Counted from the first letter of the stretch, positions 12,146 through 23,950 are shown. The stretch is 64,000 nucleotides of DNA from Siphonodentalium dalli (GCA_032622095.1 CP136068.1:120967989-121031988); one strand, 5' to 3'. The notes: a model not told the origin generated them from the letters alone. Translations and numbers: made by a program.

Positions 12146-12561
12146 ATTTCCAAATTTGTTTTATACTAAGAATCGAACGTGTGTATATATGCGGTCAGAT
12201 TTTTAGAGCCTCCACATTTTGTCATTGTATAATTTGGAAGGTCGAATGCAATAGGTCGATAAATACACGAAATATTGCTGTACCGGCTCAATTATAGACA
12301 AGACTAATGTGGAGGTTGTGATCAGACGGCTCCAACGCTGGACATAAATAATTGTCCTGCTATAATGCTATAGGATACCACCCCTGGTTTAGTAATCCTG
12401 CTAACTTGCTAAGGTGCTAGTGGGTCTTGCTGATTTGATATAAGATATGCAGGTGGGGGAAATGATGATATTTAGAAAAAGTACCGTTATTTTTCATGAA
12501 ATTGTTATTTTCGCTTTGGCTAATCCGAGCCATTTGAGAAATTTGTGAATCATGGTGGGAT

Positions 12562-13412
12562 TTGTCACATACGCAATATACCACGATAGAACGCGCTTAT
12601 CGCATGTGTGTTAAGAATTTACAGCGCATTCTGAAACGCAGTAGTACAATATTATCCCTATCACTACTCGGACTTCTCCCTATTGAGTACGAAATTCAGC
12701 GGAGAAAATTATTGTTTCTTGGAACACTGATTAACTTACCACGGAATCACAGAGCAGCTCTCGATGTATTCCTATATTCAATTATCACGGTAATCGAATA
12801 TACGATCGCCCGATGACAGGATTTCTAAAAGATATATCTGATACTCTCCATAAATTCAACTTATACCATTATCTTCCATCTTTTACGGAAACGGGTTTCT
12901 TCCCTACCCAGTTCACTTGGAAGAAAATTGTCAGAGATTGTCTCTCTGCTCACTACTCACGCGAAGTGAGTCAGAGTGGTCAGAGAGACGATTCTCTATC
13001 TTTTCTATTCAAGGTAAAACCCGACAACCAGTCACTGTGGAAACTTTGGCAGCTCTCTCGAGAAGAACCTGAGTATTTTCCAATCTGTATCAAGATGGCC
13101 AATATTTTGACCAAAACCACGTATGACAATGACGCTCAATGCAATCGCTGCAACCAAACATATTCAAATCTCTTGTTTCATATATATCTCGAGTGTACAT
13201 CTGAGTTTGCACAGATGGTACGGAACACATTTTGGTATTCACTGATTGACATATTTGGAATTGAAACTTTTACCTTTCTTGACAGCATGAATAGCGATAC
13301 ATTCCTTGCGTTCTGCCTTGGCGGGTGTATCCCAATGCAAATTGAACTGATTTGTGATGAGTATCGTCTTTTCAAGCGATGTGTGAGGTTTTATTTTCAT
13401 CCTGTGTTCTGA
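12562..13412 (+). pseudogene. C-terminal remnant of a LINE polyprotein
   Basis: Two frames joined by a frameshift near 12785 give about 275 residues. The first (IERAYRMCVKNLQRILKR, then LGLLPIEYEIQRRKLLFLG) is the post-reverse-transcriptase region. The second continues GNRIYDRPMTGFLKDISD and has a CCHC-like cluster, CNRCNQTYSNLLFHIYLEC, near its end. The LINE superfamily is clear from this layout; the clade is not. Its RT and endonuclease are absent, so this is a 5'-truncated dead copy. AATAAA follows at 13599. Confidence 0.65.
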
Positions 13413-14557
13413 CTATAAGTTTTATGATGAAGACTTCATATCGGATACTTCACTATATATATATGCCTTAAACATCTTATCTTGCAGTATATCATTCCCA
13501 CAATGAATTTCTCAAGTTAAATTATATTGCATGTGTATATATGTCTTCATGTAACTTTTGTATATATATAGTGTACCATAATGGTCTCCATATTTGGAGG
13601 AATAAACATATCTCTCTCAGAGGTGTACTTTTGTGCGACACTTTTCTCATAACAACACGGCATCTATACGTTCCATTTCTATTGCTAACGATATAACTGA
13701 ATACCTGGCATATGTGGAGATGTAATAGAATTACTTTGAAACACGCTCCATTTCGTGTTGAAATTCGACAGCGTTGACAAAATGCACACCGAGAACGTGA
13801 CGTGACACCGAACCGCATTAAAATTAAAAAAGTGCATGTATTTCACAAATGCCGGGTTGTTGCGCTTTGGCACTAACGACATGGACTGAGTTGGGGATTT
13901 GACTGGTTCAAGGACTCAATGGATCTTTTACGTTGGACAAATCTTGAACGAAGAATCTCTAATCTTGTCCCTGAAAAAGCCACACCGATATGGAGGCTAT
14001 GATAAATGAGACCTTGGCGCAGTCAATGTTGTGTTCGGAATGTGGAATATGGGGAGTAACTCTAAAACAACGAAGTTTAACTTACTGTTTTGTGCAATGC
14101 AATAGTTTTTTTAGTTTTTTTTTTAGCCACATCAACAATCGGAAGACATCGTCACAGGTCCCATGGTGCGACAACCCCACCGTGAGTATCGACCTTAATA
14201 CTTTTATACAAGGATTGTATCTATCAGACCAATATTGAGCATAGACTCACTTGGGAACAAAATTCACCAAAATCCCCTATGCATGAGATAATTCCACAAA
14301 CCCAGTTCTTTAGACCATATTCGCACCTTTAATTTGATGTATCTCCCTCATCGATATTTCTTCAACTTTAAGTTGAAGATCACCAAAGATATATATGATT
14401 AGGTGCACACTATCAAAATCGGACAAACCCTTGAACAGATTCCCATCAAATATTGCGTATAGTAGCACTGTAGCATTAGCTGCAGCACAAATCATTTGCG
14501 CTTCAGTTTCTGACTTCGATCCCTGCAAGCAAGGCCATGCATCATTGGCGCTGAAAT
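13413..14557. other. LINE 3' flank and unassigned sequence
   Basis: The first 200 bp may be LINE 3' UTR. On the minus strand, 14570-14310 is open for about 85 residues (NDHFSANDAWPCLQGSKSET and following) with protein-like composition but no recognised family or convincing splice sites. Confidence 0.35.
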
Positions 14558-15490
14558 GGTCATTGTCACCCATTTCGTTCAGTTGGGTACCCAGCATGTT
14601 AAAGTTTTCAGTTGGGTACCCAGCTTTTATAAAATATACATTTGAGTACCCAGCTTTATGAGTAGTCAATCTGCAGCACCTATGTCATATGCACACAATT
14701 CTTCTCCGCTATTATTTTCAAGCATCGTGACGAATAGACATCATAATTCATATATAAACACATTTAACATGTTCATTTCGCAATCAACAGGCGGCAATCA
14801 CTAATTAAATCACGCTCTGTTTGAGATTTCATAAAGCTGGGTACCCAAATGTAAATTTTACAATAGCTTGGTACCCGGGGGGGGGGGTGGCGGGGGGGGG
14901 GGGGGGGTCGGAAAATATTTTCAGGCACGTATGGCATTTTTTCCCTTTCGATCATTTTTTTTTACCCACCCACCCCCACCGCCAAATTATTTTCCGTTTT
15001 CGGCAGTTTTTTCCGACCATTTTTTGACACCCACCCCTCCTTTTAACACTAAAACAGAGATTTGCGGGGGGGGAAATTCACTGTAAACAGCTGTATATGA
15101 ATTTCTGTGCATACTATTTATCATGGATGTTAACATGGACATGTAAATAGGAATGAGTCATTTTGAGGTCATTCGGCCAAAAAAAATGGCTGCCAGCGGC
15201 CATCTTGGATTTCAAAATTTGCAACAAAATACAACTCGATAACTGCCTGCAGTCAGTTTACCAGTTAGAATTACATTATTTATCTCATTCAAAGTGGTTT
15301 TGAAGCCCAACTCATTGCCAAAACACTAAAAAACAAGCAGGAATTTTTTTTTTTAGTTGCGGACAAAATTGCTTGTTGGTGGCTTTTCACCCCCCCCCCC
15401 CCCCCCCCCCCCCCCCCCACTGGGTACCCAACTGAAAATTTTAAAAAGCTGGGTACCCAACTGAACGAAAGGGGGGTGACAGTGACCATG
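14558..15490. mobile_element. Inverted-repeat element with homopolymer core
   Basis: GGTCATTGTCACCCATTTCG plus GTTCAGTTGGGTACCCAGC on the left are inverted at 15420-15487 (GCTGGGTACCCAACTGAAC ... GTGACAGTGACC). GGGTACCCA occurs several times. The interior has G runs (14878-14887 and 14892-14907) and a 29-base C run (15390-15418), whose lengths may be assembly-sensitive. Confidence 0.65.
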
Positions 15491-15599
15491 TTGTCTCATA
15501 GTATCCTTACATGCATGGTCTCTGCTTGCATGACACTCAGTCTGGTCAACGCCAGAAGACCTTTGATACAGGCCCATGTTTGAATGGTGTCTCCATAAT

Positions 15600-16576
15600 T
15601 ATGGCAAGCCAAACCGCTATTTAATATTAATTAATAACATCATATTTTATTTTACTTAAGTATAATAACGGTCATTTTTTATTTCACTTAAGTAAAAATA
15701 ACCATGTTTTAACTTAAGTGCAATTCTTTTTTACTTAAGTAAAATTAAAAAAGGGCGTAACATAATGGTAATTTTATTTCACTTAAGTAAAATTAGTGTG
15801 CGTTTTAATTTTACTTAAGTAAAATAAAACCATGTAGATGGCGCTTTATTTAACTTAAGTAAAATAAAATGAAACTTTATTTTACTTAAGTAAAATAAAT
15901 TGTCATTTTATTTTCACTTAAGTGAAATAAAGTGTCATTTTATTTTACTTAAAGGGATACTGTACCCAAATGTTGTTGTTGGTTTCTGTAGTCTCTGAGT
16001 CGGAGAATAAGGTAAAAAAAATTCCATTATTTGAAAGTCTGTTGAGTACGAAGTAGTGTTACGGATGGCAAATTTACCGGAATGCAAAAATACAAATTGT
16101 TGTTGTCGAGTAATTTTTGTACAGTTTTCAACTAAATGTATCAAATAAAAGTTTTATTATATATGCATACTAGTCCCATATACTCATTTATCGTCACTAG
16201 TCAGTGAGTGGCCTGAGTTTTCTCCCCGTATCAGCATAATGTTTCAAACGGTCGTGTGTGCAATGGGTTTACTAATCCAGTATCCCTCAATTATAATTTG
16301 ATTACGTCTGGTACACGGAAATTCGTATTTTAATTTACGCCATTTTATGGCTCCAGCCATAAATTCAATTTATATTAAATTATTAACTTTTAAATTATTA
16401 AATTTTAAGATAGCCTATTAACCTGAGCGTTTACAGAATACATCTTCGATTCAAATTACTTATGTTTCTATATATTATCGATAATAGATCGTTGTTATCA
16501 TCGGAAATTTATTGAAAATGGCGTACAGTACCCCTTTAAGTAAAATTATTATTAAATAGCGGTTTGGCTTGCCATA
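15600..16576. mobile_element. Family F TA-flanked element made of ACTTAAGT palindromes
   Basis: TA duplication and inverted termini TGGCAAGCCAAACCGC/GCGGTTTGGCTTGCCA. The body is an array of TTTTACTTAAGTAAAA-like palindromes (about ten between 15645 and 15955), interrupted by a family E element. TA target suggests a Tc1/mariner-type element. Confidence 0.75.
15949..16539 (-). mobile_element. Family E TTAA element, copy 1, nested in family F
   Basis: TTAA on both sides and termini AGGGATACTGTACCC/GGCGTACAGTACCCCT. Removing it restores a TTTTACTTAAGTAAAA unit of the host element. The second copy, inside the LINE, is inverted relative to this one. Confidence 0.9.
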
Positions 16577-17299
16577 TCTCCAATGACGTGGGGAGATGTC
16601 TCAAACCCAACTTTGGTTAAAATGTTCAACAGTAACTGTTGGAGATTTCATAGCTGACACAACATTAGTTGGAAATAATACACTAACATGCAATAGGTTG
16701 GATGTGTTACAGTTTGATTTTCCAACAATTAATTTCAGGGGAATTTGTTGTTTTTAGACAAACATCTGCATAATTTCCTACTTTTTGTCCAAATTCTGGA
16801 CCTAAATAAACATCAGTTGGAAATATTCCAACCTTAGGGGGGGGGGGGTGTGTCGGTGTGTCATGTTAGAAATTTCCAATACTTGGAAAGCTTGTGTCCT
16901 GGTTCCTCCCCCGTGGCCAGTCAAAATGTTTTTAAACTGCTAGTTATAATTTAAGAAATCAATATTTTGCTACATTTTTTTCAAAATTGTGGACGGAAAT
17001 AGTCATCAGTGGAAAATGTTCAAACCTAAGTACATGGGGTGTCAGGTTTGAAATTCCAACACTATAGCTTGAGGCTAGTAGACCTATAGATGCTAGCATT
17101 TTGGCGATTTTCTTTTTCAGTTTTGTTCTCACACGTCCTGCATGGTCTCTCGCCCGTGTCCGTGTCAATTTGGCTGGAGTTAGACCAAGCGCGTTAGATG
17201 TTAGGATTTATGAATTTTTCATGTTCAGATCTCAAAATGTTCTCTTACCGGGTATTTAGAACCATGGTTCTGTGCATCGAGCTGGCTATAGTGACAAAA
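16577..17299. repeat. Unassigned sequence with a diverged internal duplication
   Basis: A ~190-bp segment repeats loosely (CATCAGTTGGAAATATTCCA near 16812 and CATCAGTGGAAAATGTTCAA near 17004). A G run lies near 16847. The 5' boundary of the following LINE lies somewhere here or just downstream. Confidence 0.4.
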
Positions 17300-17481
17300 A
17301 GAATAGGATAATATGATATATCCGGCCTGTAAGGGAGCAGGTGTGTGCATGCAAAGGAGGGTGTGGGAATGGAATGCAACACCAAATCAGCTCTATATAT
17401 ACGACGGATCTTCCACAGGACCAGGACTCAATCGCTCCCCTATATATATACTCACATCGAATCACAGACTAAAACACTGTT

Positions 17482-18705
17482 ATGACTTGTTCGACACAGC
17501 AGTATAGGGCAGCGATTGGAGTCTTCGACTTGAGGAAGAAAACTAAAAAATCTCAGGCGGCAAAAAATGTTGGACCCTTAAAATGCAACTTCCGAATATT
17601 CAATCTGAAGATATGTTTGATTATGATCTGTCTAATCCTTATGTTATCCGGCGACATTGAAAAGAACCCAGGCCCTAATACCTTACCTGTAAATAGTCAT
17701 TCAATCTCTATATTTCATTACAATATCCGAAGTATTCGCAATAAGCTCGAAAAGATAGTTGATATCATTGACGAGTATGACATCCTGTGTTTTAGTGAGA
17801 CCCATCTTGACCCTTCATATCCATCCGACAAATTAATTATTCCTGGCTACTACCCACCTGTCCGCAAGGACCGTGATTCCAAAGGAGGGGGAATGTGCGT
17901 AATGTTTGCAAATCACATAGTCCATAGACGAAGACACGATTTAGAATTCGATTCCTCGATATTATGGTTTGATATTTTCTCGAAGAAAACTCACATTCTC
18001 TTAGGAATGTCCTATAGATCAGAACAATACTGTGATCCAAACTATTGGGAGTACCTTGATAACTCAATAGCAGACGCTCTAGAAATAACCGAAAATGTTA
18101 TCATTACAGGTGACTTTAATTCTAACCTTCTAGATAGCTCTTCCAAACTTAAAGAAATTATAGATTTTTATAGTATTAAAAATGTGATAACAGCCCCTAC
18201 TAGGATCACAAATACACCGAGCACACTTCTTGATCCAATTGTAATCAGCAATACCTTCCGCTTTCTTGACACCGACGTCATTAATCCAGGAGTCTCAGAC
18301 CACCGTGGTGTTTATGTAACATTAGAATACGATTACTCCCCCACCACCTCTTTCCAGAGAACGGTTTGGAATTATACTAGAGCAAATTTTGAAAGAGCAA
18401 ATAGCCTGCTTAGTAACACAATTAACTGGGATGATCTCCTATCTGCACCCGACATAGATACTATAGTTAACAATTTTCAGGAGACATTTCTCTCCATCAT
18501 GAATCAAACAATCACACAGTCAAAAGTGACAATACGCCCAAAAGACAAAATTTGGTTTAATTCCGACATTAGAAAAGAAATCCGCAAAAGAGAAAAATTA
18601 CGAAACAAAGCGCTAAAAAACAATCGCCCTGATACGTGGCAACAGTATAAGAATACCAGAAACAAAATTAATAACATGAAAAAGTTCGCAAAAGCAAAAT
18701 TTTAA
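17482..18705 (+). pseudogene. LINE N-terminus: 2A peptide and AP endonuclease
   Basis: 407 residues. A basic leader and a hydrophobic stretch (CLIMICLILML, about residues 45-55) run into SGDIEKNPGP (residues 56-65), a canonical 2A motif (DxExNPG/P) predicted to separate the leader from the enzyme during translation at G64/P65. Next comes an AP endonuclease: HYNIRSIRNK, FSETHL, GDFNSNLL and SDHRGV carry the expected catalytic Asn, Glu, Asp and His positions. The frame stops at a TAA after KKFAKAKF, before the RT, which continues in another frame. The true start codon could be upstream or downstream of 17482. Confidence 0.85.
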
Positions 18706-18835
18706 GAGAAACTGGAAAATCGGGTTAAAGACTCATCATCCCCCCGCGATTTTTGGCAATTAATAAATTTCTTGCTATATAAAAAGAAAACAAATTGTAT
18801 CCCGCCCCTATATATCTACTCCAAGCTCTTTCCCC

Positions 18836-19398
18836 AACACGAGCAACACGGTTGATATAAACGGAAAACTCTACGTAACAGACGATCTGGACAAAGCCAA
18901 CCTGCTGAATAAAAGTTTCATTTCCAATTCTTCGATTAACGATTCATCCCATAAATTACCACCATTCAAATCGCGTTGTGAAAAAGAACTAACGGAATTG
19001 GAATTTACGCAGGATGAGATAATTTCTGTATTAACATCGCTCAAACTGAATAAAGCCCATGGACATGATGGAATAAGTGCGAAAATGTTAAATTCAATAG
19101 CTGAATCAATAGCATATCCTCTGTCAATAATTTTCAATAAATCCTTCAACAACGCAAAGTTTCCATCTACCTGGAAAAAGGCTAACGTTGTTCCAATTTT
19201 CAAAAAAGATGACCCAGCCGACACAAAAAACTATCGACCTATCTCCCTGCTTCCTTGTCTTGGGAAAGCGTTTGAAAAACTTGTACTAAAACAAATAAGT
19301 CCGTTCTTCGACGACAATAAATTACTTTATTCCAACCAATCGGGTTTCATAACCGGCCACAGCACATCTCACCAACTGATAGACCTCTACAATCACCT
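18836..19398 (+). pseudogene. LINE reverse transcriptase, first part
   Basis: From INGKLYVTDDLDKANLLNKS the frame continues through FTQDEIISVLTSLKLNKAHG and NVVPIFKKDDPADTKNYRPI to SNQSGFITGHSTSHQL and YNHL, the RT fingers region (KxxGxDGI, NYRPISLL, QSGF). It is cut at 19398 by a 1.1-kb transposon and resumes at 20519. Confidence 0.88.
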
Positions 19399-20518
19399 TA
19401 GTCCAAGTCTTCTTGTACTAAAACCAGCTAAGATATTGGGATGGCGATGAGTTACGCCCACGATCTGTGGCGGGAATTTGTGGTGTATTTTACTCGATTT
19501 ACCTAGCAAATCAATACATGATGCTATATACATCGGAAAGGCTTACATCTAATGGTCATAATGGTGTATAATAATCTAACTTTAATGTTAAATTACACAT
19601 AGAATATTCCGGTTGATTGCCACAAACATCGATTTTTTCTCTGTTTGTTTACGTTTTAACCGAAAGCCGAAGTGGTCCGAATAAGTTCGGCATAATCCGC
19701 TGTTTGTTCTGGGAATTCTACTTTCCGTTTCTATATATAGCGCGGGTTTTCCGAACAAAAATGGCGAAAACCGATCGCCCGAAAGTCCAGTTTTCTATGT
19801 GCTTTCAGAACAATTCCCGCACTAAAAACTTAATGACATAATGGAGGATCAGAACGGTAGTTTTGTTGACAATTATCGCAAGCAACTTGTCAAAATTGGA
19901 GCAAATTAGATCTCTTGTGTCTGACTTGCCATGCGTGTGGTGTGCATTTTGACATCTGTGTTGATAACATAATCGGAGAACCGAATCACACAGTTTCGAA
20001 ATATAGTTCTTCCGTTTTAGTGGGACTTTTCAAACTTAAGGTTCATTTATTTAGTGTATTACATTTATATCTCCAATGTTTAATTAATCTATTTATTATT
20101 TTATTTATTGACACACATAATTACGATTACAATGGAGAATTCATCGTAATTTGCGTTGTTGTCCAAAATCTACGGAATATTTTCAACGGAAAATGCCGAA
20201 CACAGTTCGCGAGGTCAACCGAGTTCGCATACTTTTAAAACATTGTAAACATTGAGGTAAATGTCTCTTTTCGCATTAAATTACCGTTTTAAATTCACAA
20301 CTGATGTGGGTTTCAGATAAAATAGCATGTCTTCTGCGGAAAATATCCGTTTATTGTCGCAATTGTGATATTTTATTTCATATAATTGTGGTTTTATTTG
20401 AGCGGGTCACTAACGCTTAAGCCGTGTCATAAGCGAGCATATAGGGCGGTCTTGGACTAAACGCCAGCATCGCCATCCCAATATCTTAGCTGGTTTTAGT
20501 ACAAGAAGACTTGGACTA
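19399..20518. mobile_element. 1120-bp inverted-repeat transposon with 9-bp target duplication
   Basis: Long inverted termini (TAGTCCAAGTCTTCTTGTAC at the left, complement at the right, about 50 bp) flanked by CAATCACCT at 19390-19398 and 20519-20527. Excision restores the LINE frame (YNHL then CQSLDKG). A 9-bp duplication fits Mutator-like or Merlin-like elements; no transposase was recognised. A second, partial copy is at 63805-64000. Around 19730-19912 there is a TATATATAG motif and short open frames, one of which is kept in the second copy. Confidence 0.85.
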
Positions 20519-20941
20519 CAATCACCTATGTCAATCTCTCGACAAAGGACTATATACATGCTCTGTTTTCTGTGATATTTCCAAAGCCTTCGAGAGAGTT
20601 TGGCACAGGGGACTGTTATATAAGCTATATAATTATGGAGTTCGCGGGAGAACATTGAGATGGATAGAGGACTACCTTCATAAACGGCAACAAAGAGTCT
20701 TAGTAAATAACACCTTTTCTGAATACGAGATCATCCCAGCTGGTGTACCACAGGGCTAAATCTTAGGACCCTTCCTCTTCCTTGTCTATATCAACGATTT
20801 ACCAGACAACATACTTTATTTTACGAGAATGTACGCCGACGACACATGTCTAACAAATAGTCACTATGACCCAAATGAATTAGGCCGCGTCATGAATAGT
20901 GACCTCCAAATCATAGCGGTCTGAAAACTGGTTAGTAAACT
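20519..20941 (+). pseudogene. LINE reverse transcriptase, catalytic part
   Basis: NHLCQSLDKGLYTCSVFCDI leads to SKAFERVWH and, after a premature TAA in PQG-stop-ILGP, to FLFLVYINDLP and the catalytic YADD box (MYADDTC). A frameshift before SENWLVNFN places the following thumb region in another frame, cut at 20942 by element E. Confidence 0.88.
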
Positions 20942-21542
20942 TTAAAGGGGTACTGTACGCCATTTTCATAAAATTTCCGGTGATAACAACGATCTAATAT
21001 CGATAATATATAGAAACATAAGTAATTTGAGTCGAAGATGTATTCTGTAAACGCTCAGGTTAATAAGCTATCTTAAAATTTAATAATTTAAAAGTTAATA
21101 ATTTGATATAAATTGAATTTATGACTGGAGCCATAAAATGGCGTCAACTAAATTACGAATTTCCGTTTACAAGACGTAATCAAATAAAGTAATTGAGGGA
21201 TACTGGATTGTTAAACCGATCGCACACACGATCGTTTAAACATAATGATGATACGGGGAGAAAACTCAAACCACTCACTGACTAGTGACGATACAATAAC
21301 GTAAATGAGTATATGGGACTAGTATGCATATAATATAACTTTTATTTGATTCATTTGGTTGAAAACTGTACAAAAATTACTCGACAACGACAATTTGTAT
21401 TTTTGCATTCTGGTAAATTTGCCATCCGTAACACTACTTCGTACTCAACAGACTTTCAAATAATGGAAAAATTGTTACCTTATTCTCCGACTCGGAGACT
21501 ATAGAAACCAACAACAACATTTTGGGTACAGTATCCCTTTAA
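20942..21542 (+). mobile_element. Family E TTAA element, copy 2, inside the LINE
   Basis: TTAA at 20942-20945 and 21539-21542; termini AGGGGTACTGTACGCC and GGGTACAGTATCCCT. Removal restores the LINE reading WLVNFNASKT. About 600 bp, no coding region. Confidence 0.92.
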
Positions 21543-22600
21543 TGCTTCTAAAACAATTAGTATGTCCTATGCACTAACGGGGACTTATGGGGAAGCCCCC
21601 GACTTAACATTTAAACAGGATCCAATCTCATTTGTTGAAACACATAAACACCTCGGTCTGGAACTCCAAGCTAACTTAAAATGGAATAATCACCTAAATG
21701 GTATAAAAAAACAGAATAGCCTCACGCTTAGCACAGCTCCGAAGATTTAAGTATCAGCTTGACCGAAGATCGCTTGAAAGCATTTATAAAACTTTTATCC
21801 TACCACTATTTGATTACTCCGATGTAGTCTGGGATTGTGCCCCCAAATACCTAACCGAGAAGCTCGACCGATTACATTGCGATGCCGCCCGAACAGTTAG
21901 TGGCCTCACACGATCAGTGTCCAATATAAACCTCCTAAATGAAGTTGGCTGGCCAACACTGAGCAAGAGAAGAGAGATCCATAAACTACAAGCAATGTAT
22001 AAAATAGTAAATGACGATGCCCCCGAATACCTACAAAATCTCCTAACACCTAGATCATCTGAAGTCTCTGGATATAACTTGAGAAAACCGGGAAAATTCT
22101 ATTCTTACTTCTGTAACACCGAGCATTTAAAAAAATAATTCTTCCCCGCTACTTTAAAATCGTGGAATGACATACCCACAGAAATAACAGATGCCGAATC
22201 TATCGCAGACTTCAAATTTTATCTCGAATTAATAGATCCTACAGTAAAACCACCAACATACTTCTATACAGGTCGTAGAACGCTTAATGTCGCCCATGCC
22301 AAATTGCGTAACAAATGCAGCAGCCTACGTTCCGATATGTTCCAAAATTATATCTCTGACAGCCCCCAATGCCATTGTGGAAATCCATGCGAAGATACTT
22401 ACCACTACCTCTGGGCGTGTCCCCTATTTCACACCGAACGAATGGAAATGTGTCAAAAATTTTACCAAGAAGGACTGAAAATTACACATATCAATGATTT
22501 ACTTCTCGGAATTCCCGATATCTCAAATAGAAGAAACAAAATTCTCTTCAAAATAGTCCATCGATATATAACAGCGACTAAACGATTCGAAGTCGGATAA
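21543..22600 (+). pseudogene. LINE thumb and C-terminal CCHC-like region
   Basis: Three frames give NASKTISMSYAL, FVETHKHLGLELQANLKWNN, then FILPLFDYSDVVWD and GYNLRKPGKFYS, ending with a zinc-knuckle-like CHCGNPCEDTYHYLWACPLF and a stop at 22598. HKHLG and DYSDVVW are typical of Jockey/CR1-group LINEs. Frameshift in an A run near 21710; in-frame TAA at 22136. Confidence 0.85.
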
Positions 22601-22705
22601 TCAAACGCATTTCAGAATAGCCACAAAAAGCAAATTAGTCACAAATCGGTTTTGGCACCTCCCACCCCAAACCCCGAACCCACTCATTTGTAAATGTAAA
22701 TATGT

Positions 22706-23182
22706 TTAAAGGTACTCAACCCGATAAAACTCCTCTCAATTACTATTTCAATGGCTTCGGGGGTCAAAAATATTTGATTCGAGTCGAGGAAGTCACCCAT
22801 CAAAGCTCAGATTTGTTAGATATCGATTTTATAAATCTATTATTTTTCATTATCGGGAATACTATCTGGCCCAGAACTCAGTCAAAATTACGTTAAAATT
22901 ACCACTTGATTTTAGAGTTATTCATCCTTGTCTGTTTGAATAGATTTGAGGTACACATCCAGAGCAGATTACGGCAGTTATTGGTACTCATCTCGAGAAC
23001 ATAACAAATTTGAAAAATCAATATCTAATAACTCTGAGCTTTGTTTGATGGGTTCCTCGACTCGAATCAAATATTTTTTACCCCCAAAGCCAAAGAAATA
23101 GTAATATAGGACCCTCTGATCGGATTGTTGTTGTTGGAATCTGTTGAGATGGGGACCCTCTTTACGGGTTGAGTACCTTTAA
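22706..23182 (+). mobile_element. Family G TTAA element, copy 2, in the LINE 3' UTR
   Basis: TTAA on both sides, termini AAGGTACTCAACC/GGTTGAGTACCTT. Sequence matches 4246-4732 in reverse. It is the third element nested in the LINE. Confidence 0.9.
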
Positions 23183-23335
23183 CCTATATATGATTTTGAA
23201 TCTTTCCTTCAACATTTTGTATGAATAATATTATTGTAAACAGGGAGAGGGGCAAAGTAAGTTTTGTAACTTGTCCCCAATCCCTTTTGTATTATTCGAT
23301 ATACAAATAAAATATGTTTAAAGAAAATGGAATGC

Positions 23336-23950
23336 AATTTAATTCCTAGGGTGGACACCCCACCCCAAACGGAGACCCTCTATTCGAGTCCATGTGTGCA
23401 TATATGTCTCAATGGCTGGGTCAAATTGAGTTTATGGGGAGTCTCTACTGAAGTGCATATTAATTGTTTATTTGAAATGATTTACGATTTGAACAGTGCA
23501 TTTTTGCGCTTACAAGAACAGAGTTTAAATTATTTTCGTTTGGACAGTACAAATAAGGAATAACGTGAAAAGCCCCCTCCATACAACTTGAAACACGAAG
23601 AACAATGAGTCGTTTTGGGTGTACGTGTGTATCACTTGGAACAACCCAAAGTTCTGCATGCATGCACCGAGAATCCTCCAAATTCGCACATAGAATCCGT
23701 CGATCGGTTGGTCTAATTTGGTCAGGATGATATAAGATAAGATCAGATAAGTTTTAATGGTGCTACTGCCACAATAACTAATAGGTATAAGTATATTATG
23801 TGCCGCAGGCTCCCCTCGATCATTAGAGTGTAGAGGTTAGTTACCCACACACCTCCCCATCCCGCCATCCCATAGTATCTTATGCGCCGCTGGCGCCCCC
23901 ATAGAGGCTACTGCCACATAAATAATAGGTATATATAAGTATCTTATCGA
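23336..23950. other. Low-copy intergenic sequence
   Basis: A loose tandem duplication is visible (GTGCTACTGCCACA near 23760 and GGCTACTGCCACA near 23907, each followed by AATAGGTAT). No gene recognised. Confidence 0.4.

Larger units (their letters stand above)
17300..23335 (+). mobile_element. Near full-length APE-type LINE with 2A peptide, inactivated
   Basis: Non-LTR retrotransposon coding for an N-terminal 2A peptide, AP endonuclease, reverse transcriptase and a C-terminal CCHC-like region, as in Jockey/CR1-group elements. After removing three inserted elements (19399-20518, 20942-21542, 22706-23182) the coding sequence runs from 17482 to 22600. Disabling changes are a TAA at 18703, a TAA at 20757 replacing the Ser codon of PQGSILGP, frameshifts near 20925 and 21715, and a TAA at 22136. 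The 3' end is ACAAATAAAATATGTTTAAA at about 23303-23322. The 5' end is approximate and no target duplication was confirmed. Confidence 0.85.

Noticed and set aside
12021-12206. Recurrent peptide CILLYMRGD/YIRECIG in several open frames
   Set aside because: It is the translation of the hairpin cassette arms of families B and B', not a conserved protein.
14310-14669. Minus-strand open frame of 119 codons
   Set aside because: Its first third is made of the GGGTACCCA inverted repeat; the remainder looks protein-like but has no family match or splice sites, so it is mentioned only as unassigned.
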